Shown in pieces: positions 21,207 through 30,139 of a stretch of 53,220 nucleotides of DNA. Every line of letters starts with the position of its first letter. Positions within the stretch are counted from its first letter, which is position 1. Source of the DNA: Bacilli bacterium (GTDB taxonomy: Bacteria > Bacillota_I > Bacilli_A > MAG-NZ). The position numbers were made by a program, and so were the translations under genes. The notes beneath the pieces were generated by a model. It saw nothing but the letters and a program-made list of their open reading frames with translations. It was not told the origin of the DNA and made no database searches. Where the stretch lies: NCBI GenBank assembly GCA_018401215.1, contig JAGYLA010000003.1, forward strand, positions 1-53,220. The letters run 5' to 3'.

Positions 21207-22031
21207 TTAAAAATCAGTATTATCTGGGTCCGGGAAGGTACGACGGGCTTTGTTTAGTTTTCGAATCGCTGCCATGTCGGCTTCATCGAGTTGGACATTC
21301 AGTGACTGGTAGTTTTCTAACAAGCGTGTTTCGTTTGTGCTTTTGGGTAAGACGATGATGTTGCGTTCTAATAACCACGCCAAGGCAATTTGAGGAACGG
21401 TCGCTTCGTGCTTGTCAGCAATCGTTTGAAGCGCTTCATTATCTAACAAGTCTTGGACTTTGCTGCTTAGCAGCGGCGCATACGCTTGCAAGTGAATGTC
21501 GTGTTCTAGACACATTTCTTGTAAGAAGATGTTTTGCAGTTCAACATGACATTCGACTTGGTTGATCATTGGTTTGATGGTTGCTGTTTCAAACAAATGT
21601 TCCAAATGGTGAATTTTGAAGTTGCACACACCAATCGCTCGGACTTTCTTTTCCTGATAGAGTTCTTCCAACGCCCGCCAACTCGATGCATTGCGCTCAT
21701 ACGATTTGGGCCAGTGAATCAAATACAAATCCAGATAGTCTAGGCCCAATTTACTCAAACTCAAGGCAAAGGCGGTTTTGGATTCTTCATACCCATAGTC
21801 ACTAGGCCACAGTTTGGTGGTGATAAACAATTCTTCTCGAGGAACACCAGAATCCTTGATGGCTTGACCCACTTGCTCTTCGTTACGGTAAATCATTGCC
21901 GTATCAATGTGGCGGTACCCCATTTTGATTGCGGCCAACGCTGCCGCATAGGCTTCATCGCCCGCTGCCCGAAACGTTCCCAGTGCCATCATCGGAATTT
22001 TGACGCCGTTATGTAATGTTAGGTTTTTCAT
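21207..22031 (-). CDS. Aldo/keto reductase (copy 2, paralog of the adjacent gene)
   Basis: MKNLTLHNGVKIPMMALGTF...GYRHIDTAMIYRNEEQVGQAI...LYLIHWPKSYERNASSWRALEELYQEKKVRAIGVCNFKIHHLEHLFE. Confidence 0.93.
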   Translation of the reverse strand: MKNLTLHNGVKIPMMALGTFRAAGDEAYAAALAAIKMGYRHIDTAMIYRNEEQVGQAIKDSGVPREELFITTKLWPSDYGYEESKTAFALSLSKLGLDYLDLYLIHWPKSYERNASSWRALEELYQEKKVRAIGVCNFKIHHLEHLFETATIKPMINQVECHVELQNIFLQEMCLEHDIHLQAYAPLLSSKVQDLLDNEALQTIADKHEATVPQIALAWLLERNIIVLPKSTNETRLLENYQSLNVQLDEADMAAIRKLNKARRTFPDPDNTDF

Positions 22032-22092
22032 GGTGCCTCCTTGTAAAAAAATCGTATCATATCTGAGCGAAAAAAAAGAACCCAAACGGGTT

Positions 22093-22290
22093 CTATAACG
22101 TATTCAGTAACTGAATCAATGCAAAGATAAGTGTAATTACAGGCACAAGGACAAACCCAACCAAAATAATTACAGATGCAACTCGACCAAAGGTTGTTTT
22201 TGCAGGGTTTTCGCGAATCGCGACTTCAATCGTTTTGTCGCGTTTGCGGATGATTTCAATTGCTTTCTTTTTTGCTGCTTTGTCTGCCAT
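22093..22290 (-). CDS. Small single-TM protein of unknown function
   Basis: 65-aa ORF with charged N-terminus and one hydrophobic segment (FGRVASVIILVGFVLVPVITLIFALIQLL). Confidence 0.55.
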   Translation of the reverse strand: MADKAAKKKAIEIIRKRDKTIEVAIRENPAKTTFGRVASVIILVGFVLVPVITLIFALIQLLNTL

Positions 22291-22344
22291 AATTTGCCTC
22301 TTTTCCTATTATAAAGAATTGCACTCTGTGTTGCAATAGAATGC

Positions 22345-23232
22345 TTACTTTAACGCAAGGATTCGCTCATCGGTCATCGTTGATTGATACTCAAAGTTTC
22401 CGGTTTGATTGTAATGCTCTAATGCTTCCACGACTTCGTTTAAGATGTGGCGTGGGGTACTCGCACCAGCCGTGACCGCAATGGTATCAACATTTAAGTC
22501 TAATTGGTTCAAGTCCGCATAAGATTGAATCAGCACTCCGTTTGGATGGGTTTTTGCTAAATTCTGAGAGTTGTTGCTTTTTTGGTCCCCGACCACAATC
22601 AACAAATCTTTATCAAATTGATCGAGCACCGCTTCTTGACGGCGCAGGGTCGCATGACAGATTTCATTCATGATCGTCATCTCAGGATAGGTTTGTTTCA
22701 AATACTCGTATTGTTCTGCTAGTTCAAGAATGGAGAGCGTGGTTTGATTGGTCACCGCCCAGCGGCCGGTTAGATTCAATGCTTGAATTTCTGCCAAACT
22801 TTCCACCAATGTCACTTGTTCGTGTTCACTTGCAGCAATCGATTCAGGGTGGCCATGACGGCCAATGTATAAGACTTGAAATCCGTCTGCAATGAATTGA
22901 TCAATCAACGTTAAAGTGGCCGTCACGTCTTTGCATGTGACGTCCACACACGTTAAGCCTTTGCTTGCCGCATACGCTTTGGTTGCTTTGGGTGTTCCAT
23001 GCGCGGTAAAGACAATCGTGCCTTCCATTGCATCGATATCGGAGAGTTTGGGATTGATGTGACTAATCACACCACTGCGCGCTAGCGCCTCTGTGACGTG
23101 CATATTATGAATGACCATGCCGTAAACATGGATCGGTTTTGGAGTATCGGATCGACTCAGTTCAACGATGCGAATGATCGCACTGGCGACACCGTGGCAA
23201 TAGCCATTGGGACGGACCACTTCGACTTTCAT
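22345..23232 (-). CDS. ispH: 4-hydroxy-3-methylbut-2-enyl diphosphate reductase
   Basis: PNGYCHGVASAI, VFTAHGTPKAT, CVDVTCKDV, CHATLRRQEAV. Confidence 0.93.
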   Translation of the reverse strand: MKVEVVRPNGYCHGVASAIIRIVELSRSDTPKPIHVYGMVIHNMHVTEALARSGVISHINPKLSDIDAMEGTIVFTAHGTPKATKAYAASKGLTCVDVTCKDVTATLTLIDQFIADGFQVLYIGRHGHPESIAASEHEQVTLVESLAEIQALNLTGRWAVTNQTTLSILELAEQYEYLKQTYPEMTIMNEICHATLRRQEAVLDQFDKDLLIVVGDQKSNNSQNLAKTHPNGVLIQSYADLNQLDLNVDTIAVTAGASTPRHILNEVVEALEHYNQTGNFEYQSTMTDERILALK

Positions 23233-23286
23233 ATGTTCACCGATTCGATTATATCATGAGAGCGAATTAGCGTGTATAATGGGGAC

Positions 23287-24340
23287 ATGAAAACAACTCC
23301 TTGGATTGAACAAGCAAAAACACATTGTCAGTTTACAACGTGGACCCCCGTGCAAGAAGCGGTGATCCCAGTTTTTTTGCGTCGCCAGTCCGTTGTTGTT
23401 CGTTCGCAAACCGGCTCGGGAAAAACTCATGCATTTTACTCCCGATGATCGATCAATTAACGACGGATCAAACCTTACAAGCGGTCATTTTATCGCCGAC
23501 AAAAGAACTTGCTGAACAAATTTACGCGCAAGCCGTGCATCTTCAGCAAATCAAACCTTTTACGGTGCGGTTTGCTGCCGGTCGCACGACGACCGAGAAA
23601 ACGACTGTACCGCAGTTGTTAATTGGAACCCCTGGAAAGTTAGAAGACATCTTAATCAAGCAATCCAGATACAATTTAAAGACCGTCAAGATGTTAATCA
23701 TCGATGAAGCGGATATGGCGTTAGAAGAAGGATTTTTAAACCGTCGATCAAGTCGCCGGCCATTTACCAAACGACTTACAAATGGGCGTCTTTAGTGCAA
23801 CGATTCCTAAAGGCTTGTGAACCTTCTTTAAAAAATATTTGAACAATCCCGGAGTCTATCCACCCTGGAGACGCTGATTTGGATTTGACTTAATATCAAT
23901 ACAAAGTCGCCCTGGAACAAGCGTTTTGCAGGCCTTGCTGAAGTCGTCAGTGCGATCTACGCTGTTTGTCGGAATCATCTTTGTAATACCAAAGAAGATG
24001 TCTGACGTGTATGAAAACTACAAGATCATGTCGAAAGCACAAATGGTCCATGGTGGATTGCCTGCTCGGGGCCGCAAACAAATCATGCGCCGGATTAAAA
24101 ACCATGAGTTTCGTAATACGTTGCCAGCGACATTGCTGCGCGCGGCATTGATATTCCCCGATGTCTCCCACGTGATCACCTTATCAATTGCCCAAAGACT
24201 TGAGCTTTTATCCGCACCGCGCGGGTCGAACGGGTCGCATTGGCGTGGCCTGGTGATCAATTTGATAGATTACGATGACGATGGAGCGATGAAACTATTG
24301 ACATTCCCATGAAAAACTAACGATACCGACGGTTCGCTTC
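23287..24340 (+). CDS. cshB: DEAD-box RNA helicase (CshB-like), with several frameshifts
   Basis: MKTTPWIEQAKTHCQFTTWTPVQEAVIPVFLRRQSVVVRSQTGSGKTHAF then +1 frame LLPMIDQ...PTKELAEQIY...LLIGTPGKLEDI...MLIIDEADMAL. Position next to ispH and nfo matches Bacillus. Confidence 0.8.
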
Positions 24341-24356
24341 AGCGGTAGGAGGTACT

Positions 24357-25252
24357 ATGATTTTAGGTTCCCATGTCGCAATGGGCGGCAAAGACAACCG
24401 TTCAAAGTACAAAGAAGCATTATCGCATGGGTGCAACCACCTTTATGATTTATACTGAGCGCTGGCAAACACGATTCGCCTATCAATTGAATCGTTATCA
24501 TTGGAAGAAGCACATGCCTTACCAACGATAGTCCCATTGAACTTGCAACATTGTGGTGCATGCGCCATATATTATGAATTTAGCCAATCCTCGACCGAAA
24601 ACGTGAGTTTGCCGCTCGCTTTTTAAGCGACGAAACCTGTTCCACCGCTGCGATTGGGGCGACCCAAATTGTTTTGCATCCTGGGGCCGCTGTCGGACAA
24701 GAACCACAAACAGGTCTTGATTATATTGTTGAAGGCTTACTTCAGGTGATTGAAAACACCAAAGAACTCTCAGTCAAGATTGCCTTAGAGACGATGGCTG
24801 GCAAAGGGACGGAACTTGGTCGCAGTTTTGCAGAACTTGGCTATATTATTGACCACGTCAAGAGTGACCGCTTGAGTGTTTGTTTTGATACGTGTCACAC
24901 CCATGACGCGGGCTATGACTTGAGTGACTTTGAGTCTGTTCTCAAAGAATTTGATCAATACATTGGCCGTGAGAAGATCAGTGTCTTGCACATCAATGAC
25001 TCAAAAAATGTTCGCGGCGCTGCCAAAGACCGTCATGAAAACATTGGCTTTGGTCACATTGGCTTTGAGGTGCTATACAACATTCTCACGCATGAAAGCT
25101 TTACCTCGATCCCTAAAATATTAGAAACACCATATGTCACTGATAGTGATACTTCAACCGATAAAACAAATCCTCCGTATTATCATGAAATCAAGATGAT
25201 TCAATCCGGCACGTTTGATCCATCGCTGATTGATAAAATTCGCACAAAATAA
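24357..25252 (+). CDS. nfo: Endonuclease IV (AP endonuclease), N-terminal third frameshifted
   Basis: [14 protein letters not shown] start; from about 24670 [23 protein letters not shown]...[24 protein letters not shown]...[16 protein letters not shown]. Confidence 0.9.
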
Positions 25253-25280
25253 AAAAGAACCTTCGGGTTCTTTACTTTTT
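25253..25280 (+). terminator. Terminator after nfo
   Basis: aaaagaaccttcgggttctttacttttt. Confidence 0.75.
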
Positions 25281-25308
25281 CTCCTATATGTTATATATTT
25301 CTAACATA
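25271..25308 (+). promoter_or_regulatory. Putative promoter plus operator-like inverted repeat upstream of the FAS1 operon
   Basis: TTTACT (25271-25276), 17-bp spacer, TATATT (25294-25299); inverted repeat TATGTTA-N8-TAACATA at 25287-25308 spans the -10. Confidence 0.45.
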
Positions 25309-25350
25309 ATGAGTGATTAAAATATCATTTATAAGAAAGAGTGATTTCGT

Positions 25351-26073
25351 ATGCGATCTATCCTGTACTTCACTTTAGCAGCTGTGTTGTTGTCAATGAG
25401 CTCAATAGATTCCCTTGAAGCTTCTGATAAGACTGAGGAAGTTGGTTGTATCAGTTTAAGCAATTCATTCAGCTTGGTGGAGGTGTTAGAACAAACTGGC
25501 CGCCACGCCACCTTTTTGCAGTTGATGCAACTGCATGACATGGAAGGATATCTTATATTAACGGACCCCGATTTGTCCGATAAAACAATTTGGGCACCGA
25601 GTGATGAGGCGTTTGCGAGCATTTCATCCGACTTAAACAAACTCTCTAGCTTGGAAATCAAAAAAATACTAGGCTATCATATTTCACCCCCTCAAAGCAG
25701 ACCAAATGGGGAATATCCCATCATTACGTTCGCCTATTTGGATGAGAATCCAAATGATGTCTTTCGAACACGCACCGGCGTATTGACAGAATCTGATCAA
25801 CGTATTTCGTTATCACTAAGAGAGGATGGCTACTATATTGAAGACTCAAAATTGGAGTCTACAATGTGGTGTGCGAAAGCGGGGTCTGTCTTTTCCATCA
25901 CCTCTGTTATTACCGATGTAGAGCCACCTTCTACTCTGACCTTTATTGGATATCGATTGGTTCGAATCTTACTTTATGAAGATATTCGGTTCACCATTTA
26001 TGCAACAATCCTAGGGGTTGCCCTAGGAACAGCAATCTCGATTGGAATTCGTAAAAGAAGGAGAACTTCATGA
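25351..26073 (+). CDS. Secreted/membrane-anchored FAS1 (fasciclin) domain protein
   Basis: N-terminal signal-like segment, FAS1-like LVEVLEQTGRHATFLQLMQLHDMEGYLI...TIWAPSDEAFASI...LKKILGYHI-type region, C-terminal TM plus RKRRR anchor. Confidence 0.75.
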   Translation: MRSILYFTLAAVLLSMSSIDSLEASDKTEEVGCISLSNSFSLVEVLEQTGRHATFLQLMQLHDMEGYLILTDPDLSDKTIWAPSDEAFASISSDLNKLSSLEIKKILGYHISPPQSRPNGEYPIITFAYLDENPNDVFRTRTGVLTESDQRISLSLREDGYYIEDSKLESTMWCAKAGSVFSITSVITDVEPPSTLTFIGYRLVRILLYEDIRFTIYATILGVALGTAISIGIRKRRRTS

Positions 26074-26438
26074 CACCAAAATTTAATTACATTAGTTTAT
26101 TAGCCATTTTTTCCTTACCCGCGTTTACCGTGTTCGTTACCGATGTGGCGTTAGACACAACCATTTCACTCTCATTTGGATACTTACTCTACTTAGGATA
26201 TGTAAAAACCCCGATGGATGAATTGTTCTTACAACGTGTCCAACAAGCAGCATCGATTACGTTGCTAATTGCGGGCTTAACGATGAGTGGCGTCTTTATT
26301 GCCGTTTTTTGGGCGGCGAATACTGAAAGCTTCATCAATACGAGTTATTGGATTGTGTTCTTATTGATCCATGTCATCTTCAATGTGTCATTAACCGCCC
26401 TGTTAACGCTGGATTCAAAGGGGTCCAGCAATGCGTAA
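26070..26438 (+). CDS. Small multi-TM membrane protein (~4 TM) of unknown function
   Basis: ATGA overlap with upstream gene; hydrophobic segments around GYVKTPMDELFLQRVQQAASIT. Confidence 0.7.
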   Translation: MTPKFNYISLLAIFSLPAFTVFVTDVALDTTISLSFGYLLYLGYVKTPMDELFLQRVQQAASITLLIAGLTMSGVFIAVFWAANTESFINTSYWIVFLLIHVIFNVSLTALLTLDSKGSSNA

Positions 26439-26646
26439 GCTTCATAATAAGATTCGCATGCACCGCGCCGACCAACGCATGTCGCAACAAGAACTCGCCG
26501 ATAAAGTGGGAGTTCGCCGCGAAACGATTGGTAGCTTAGAAAACGAAAAGTATAACCCTTCCTTGCAATTAGCGTTATTAATTGCCGAAGCACTACATAT
26601 CCCGATTCAAGAACTATTTCAATTAACGAAGGAGAAATCATCATGA
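26431..26646 (+). CDS. XRE-family HTH regulator (small, YozG-like)
   Basis: LHNKIRMHRADQRMSQQELADKVGVRRETIGSLENEKYNPSLQLALLIAEALHIPIQELF. Confidence 0.92.
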   Translation: MRKLHNKIRMHRADQRMSQQELADKVGVRRETIGSLENEKYNPSLQLALLIAEALHIPIQELFQLTKEKSS

Positions 26647-27683
26647 GTGAATATCAAATTAGTCCCATTACCCCAGCCATCGAATCCAAGCTACCTGAAG
26701 TTGCTGAACGAGCGTTTGGCAAAGGTGTGAGCATTATTCTACCGAAAAAGAACCTATGGGGTTTTTATGCTCATGCAGACGGCAAGATTGGTGGCGCTGT
26801 TTATCTCAAGAAGTGGGCGGACAATGAAGGATGCTTAGAATGGATTTATGTCGATCCCTCTGCCCAAGGTCATAAATTAGGCAGTCGATTATTTCGTGCT
26901 GGCATTGATGGATTAAACGATGCCAAGTTACCCATATTATTTACGCTCGTTCGAGGATCTAACACAGCCTCATGGAGTATGTTCGCCAAAGAAGGATTTG
27001 TGAAGCCTTCTGTGTTTCATACATTGACACAGTATTCATGGAAGAGCTTTTATCACCGCTTGGGCTTTCATCTAGCCGACGGATATAACATTTGGGTCAA
27101 GGATTCTTCGCTAGACCTACCGATGCATCCGATTCGTTATGGCTTCTTGAAAACCTTCCTATTTGCAGGGCTAATCGGATTAGCCTTAGGACTGTTTGGC
27201 TTACGTGGCGTGGATACCTTATTGATTACAATTTCCACATTGCTGGTCGTCACAGGACTGCGCATTGTTATTGAATACCTTGTTGGTCGATCCTACGGAC
27301 CGCTTCGTTGGAATGCCCCCCAAGGAGGAACGCTCCTTAGTTTCGTTATCGCACTGACTGGAACGTGGTGGCCATCGTTTGGGCATTTTAGTCCCAAAGC
27401 AGACATTTACCGCGATAGTGATTATGCCAAAGTAAATGCCTACAGCCGCTTTGCTACCTTGATGTTTCATGTATTGATTTATGTTCTAGCTGCGATTCTC
27501 GTCCCTGATTTATTCAGTAGTGGATATGGATTGATTTTAGGTATTGTTCTTGCTGTCCAGCTATTTCCGACCTTTCCTGTCGACGATTCAGATGGGTCTC
27601 GAATCTATGCCTACAGTAAACCGTTATATTTTATTGCCTTGCTTACTGTCGTCTTAGCCTATGTAGGCACAATCATATTCTAA
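26643..27683 (+). CDS. GNAT acetyltransferase domain fused to a C-terminal multi-TM domain
   Basis: N-terminal GNAT (LEWIYVDPSAQGHKLGSRLFRAGIDGL...ASWSMFAKEGF); C-terminal half strongly hydrophobic with FPVDDSDGSRIYAYSKPLY. Confidence 0.8.
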   Translation: MSEYQISPITPAIESKLPEVAERAFGKGVSIILPKKNLWGFYAHADGKIGGAVYLKKWADNEGCLEWIYVDPSAQGHKLGSRLFRAGIDGLNDAKLPILFTLVRGSNTASWSMFAKEGFVKPSVFHTLTQYSWKSFYHRLGFHLADGYNIWVKDSSLDLPMHPIRYGFLKTFLFAGLIGLALGLFGLRGVDTLLITISTLLVVTGLRIVIEYLVGRSYGPLRWNAPQGGTLLSFVIALTGTWWPSFGHFSPKADIYRDSDYAKVNAYSRFATLMFHVLIYVLAAILVPDLFSSGYGLILGIVLAVQLFPTFPVDDSDGSRIYAYSKPLYFIALLTVVLAYVGTIIF

Positions 27684-27716
27684 AGAAAACGCTACTCGTT
27701 AAAGTAGCGTTTTTTA
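27683..27716 (+). terminator. Terminator of the FAS1/HTH/GNAT operon
   Basis: aacgctactcgttaaagtagcgttttttatt. Confidence 0.8.
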
Positions 27717-28748
27717 TTGCATCGATTCGATTTCCGCGACCAAGACATCGACCGCTTCGTGTTCTGGAACTTTACGGATGACTTTGCCGTATTTATATAG
27801 CAGAACTTCGCCCTTACCACCGGCAATACCGATGTCAGCGAGTTTACTTTCGCCGGGGCCATTGACACTGCAGCCCATCACAGCGATGGTAATTTTCTTT
27901 TTCAAGTGTTGAATCCGGTCCTCAACTTCATTGACGACCTTGAACATGTCGTACTGCAAGCGACCACAGGTCGGACAAGCAATGATCGTTGGTGCGTCAT
28001 ACAAGTCAAAGTTCTTTAAAATTTCCTTACAGACTTTAATCTCTTCAACCGGGTCCACTGTGATGGAGACACGAATCGTGTTTCCTAGTTCATCCAAGAG
28101 AAGATTGCCGATGCCGATCGCGTTTTTGACACTTCCACTAATCATTGTGCCGGCTTCGGTCATTCCGATGTGCAAGGGATACGGCCAACGCTCTGCCGCC
28201 AAGCGATTGACTTCTAAGACATGGCGTAGAATCGTTGATTTGAAACTCAAGACAATGTCATGAAAATCCAGTGAGGTTAACAAGTCGATGTTCGTTTGAG
28301 CGTACTCAAGCATTTGTTCGACAATGTTTTCATGCGATTTAAAGCTTCCAGAGTTGACCCCGATACGAATTGGAATCTTTGCGTCTTTGGCCGCGAGTAC
28401 CACTTGTTTGACCCCTTCAGGGTCACCAATGTTCGCGGGGTTCAAACGAATCTTATCGACGCCTTGTTTGATCGCTTCTAAGGCATAGGACGCATTGTAA
28501 TGAATGTCTGCAACAATGGGAATTGTGATTTGTTTCTTGATCTTTCCAATGGCTTTTGCGTCATCCATGGTCAAACAGGCAACGCGAACAATCTCGCACC
28601 CAGCGCGTTCTAACGCATGGATTTGCGCGACAGTCGCCGCCACATCCTTGGTTTGCGTGGTCGTCATGGATTGAATATATACTTTATTGTTTCCGCCTAA
28701 TTGCAAGCCTTTCACAAAGACGGGTCTGGTTTGGGTTCTTGTGTACAT
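27714..28748 (-). CDS. ispG: 4-hydroxy-3-methylbut-2-en-1-yl diphosphate synthase
   Basis: IQSMTTTQTKDVAATVAQI...IIACPTCGRLQYD...AVMGCSVNGPGESKLADIGIAGG. Confidence 0.95.
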   Translation of the reverse strand: MYTRTQTRPVFVKGLQLGGNNKVYIQSMTTTQTKDVAATVAQIHALERAGCEIVRVACLTMDDAKAIGKIKKQITIPIVADIHYNASYALEAIKQGVDKIRLNPANIGDPEGVKQVVLAAKDAKIPIRIGVNSGSFKSHENIVEQMLEYAQTNIDLLTSLDFHDIVLSFKSTILRHVLEVNRLAAERWPYPLHIGMTEAGTMISGSVKNAIGIGNLLLDELGNTIRVSITVDPVEEIKVCKEILKNFDLYDAPTIIACPTCGRLQYDMFKVVNEVEDRIQHLKKKITIAVMGCSVNGPGESKLADIGIAGGKGEVLLYKYGKVIRKVPEHEAVDVLVAEIESMQ

Positions 28749-28790
28749 ATAGTTTCTCCACGAATATTATACTAAATACATGGTAACATC

Positions 28791-28818
28791 TTGCAAAAAG
28801 AAAAACCTAACGTATAAT
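28791..28818 (+). promoter_or_regulatory. Predicted promoter of rpmG
   Basis: TTGCAA (28791-28796), 16-bp spacer, TATAAT (28813-28818). Confidence 0.6.
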
Positions 28819-28843
28819 AATGAATGTACGTTGGGAGGGTGAC

Positions 28844-28993
28844 ATGCGCGTAAGTGTCGTATTACAATGCAATGAGTGTAAAGAGTGGAACTACATCACA
28901 CCGAAAAACAAAAAGAATCAACCGGACCGTATGGAAATCAAAAAATACTGCCCAAGATGTCAAACTCATACAGCTCATAAAGAGAAAAAATAA
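28844..28993 (+). CDS. rpmG: 50S ribosomal protein L33 (below the ORF-track length cutoff)
   Basis: Manual translation [49 protein letters not shown]; CxxC pairs. Confidence 0.93.
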   Translation: MRVSVVLQCNECKEWNYITPKNKKNQPDRMEIKKYCPRCQTHTAHKEKK

Positions 28994-29016
28994 GGCGGAG
29001 ACGCCTTTTTTCTTTG
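28994..29016 (+). terminator. Terminator after rpmG
   Basis: ggcggagacgccttttttctttg. Confidence 0.8.
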
Positions 29017-29039
29017 TTTTTTTATTTTTTTTAAAAAAA

Positions 29040-29066
29040 TTAGCACTTGATAGTTGACAGTGCTAA
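29040..29066 (+). promoter_or_regulatory. CIRCE operator 1 (HrcA site)
   Basis: TTAGCACTT-N9-CAGTGCTAA, close to the TTAGCACTC-N9-GAGTGCTAA consensus. Confidence 0.93.
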
Positions 29067-29082
29067 TTGTCCTTGATACACT
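29054..29082 (+). promoter_or_regulatory. Sigma-A promoter of the hrcA operon
   Basis: TTGACA (29054-29059), 17-bp spacer, TACACT (29077-29082). Confidence 0.8.
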
Positions 29083-29085
29083 AAA

Positions 29086-29112
29086 TTAGCAATAACGAAA
29101 TTAGAGTGCTAA
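29086..29112 (+). promoter_or_regulatory. CIRCE operator 2 (HrcA site, asymmetric)
   Basis: TTAGCAATA-N9-GAGTGCTAA; right arm perfect, left arm 6/9. Confidence 0.82.
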
Positions 29113-29122
29113 AGGTGACACA

Positions 29123-30130
29123 ATGTTAAACAATCGTCAACAAGATATCTTACGAATCATTGTCGAAGAATTCATTCAAAGTGCAGAGCCTGTTGGTAGT
29201 AAAAATGCAACATTGGACGCGCTTGGATTCTCAAGTGCGACGATTCGCAATGACATGGCGGTCCTGGAAACACTAGGGTACTTAGAGAAGACGCATACGT
29301 CCAGTGGGCGGATTCCTTCGGACAAAGGCTACCGCTATTATGTCGATGAGATTCTCAAGGTCAATCAACCCAAAGAATCCAACTTTCCCAAAGTCGATGA
29401 GTTGCTTGGCAATTACTTGCTGGGTAACGATGAAGTCTTGAAGAAAGCACTGGAAACCATCTCTGAGATGACAAAGTACACGTCAATGATTTTAACGCCG
29501 TCGGATGCAAGAAGTTTGGTCAAGAAGATTGAACTCGTCAAAATTGCGCCAAACGAAGCGTTGATTATGATCGTGACCGACAGCGGTCATGTCGAGAAAC
29601 GCAAACTGTTTATGGACGGGATGGAAATTGATGAATTGCATAAAGTCGTCCATATCTTAAATGATTTATTGATCAATACCCCTGTTGGTGACATCGCGAA
29701 CCGATTGGCCTATGAATTGTCACAATCGGAGTTGAAAGAATACTTGCAATATCATCAAACATTGATTGAAGCGTTTGTTCGAGCATTTAGTAAGTTCAAT
29801 GAACAACAGTTCTTTATGAGTGGGCAATACAACTTACTGTATGAACCTGAGTTCAATGACATCAATAAAATGCGTCGATACATCGAAGCGATTGAAAACA
29901 AAGAAATCTTTCGCTTGATTGATACAAAAAGCAAAGGTGTGACGGTCAAGATTGGATTAGAAAACACCGTTCAATTCTTGGAAAACTGTACCGTCATTAG
30001 TGTACCGTATCAGATTCCTACCGGAGAACAAGGCGCCATTGCGGTAATTGGACCACGGCGAATGAATTACAAACGCGTCATTCCACTACTAGAATACTTA
30101 GCAATGAACATGAGTGACTTTGAACATTAG
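29123..30130 (+). CDS. hrcA: Heat-inducible transcription repressor HrcA
   Basis: MLNNRQQDILRIIVEEFIQSAEPVGSK...SSATIRNDMAVLETLGYLEKTHTSSGRIPSDKGYRYYVD. Confidence 0.97.
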   Translation: MLNNRQQDILRIIVEEFIQSAEPVGSKNATLDALGFSSATIRNDMAVLETLGYLEKTHTSSGRIPSDKGYRYYVDEILKVNQPKESNFPKVDELLGNYLLGNDEVLKKALETISEMTKYTSMILTPSDARSLVKKIELVKIAPNEALIMIVTDSGHVEKRKLFMDGMEIDELHKVVHILNDLLINTPVGDIANRLAYELSQSELKEYLQYHQTLIEAFVRAFSKFNEQQFFMSGQYNLLYEPEFNDINKMRRYIEAIENKEIFRLIDTKSKGVTVKIGLENTVQFLENCTVISVPYQIPTGEQGAIAVIGPRRMNYKRVIPLLEYLAMNMSDFEH

Positions 30131-30139
30131 GAGGATAGT

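Noticed and set aside
12490-24670. Programmed ribosomal frameshifting or split novel genes in hisS/aspS/xseA/recN/cshB/nfo
   Set aside because: Multiple irregular indels per gene, no slippery-site/structure pattern, and homopolymer-type errors; sequence error is simpler.
28296-28786. Plus-strand ORFs 28296-28481 and 28556-28786 opposite ispG
   Set aside because: Antisense to ispG, no RBS or domain evidence.
28854-29057. 67-aa ORF 28854-29057
   Set aside because: Out-of-frame with the clear rpmG gene (28844-28993) and runs through its terminator into CIRCE.
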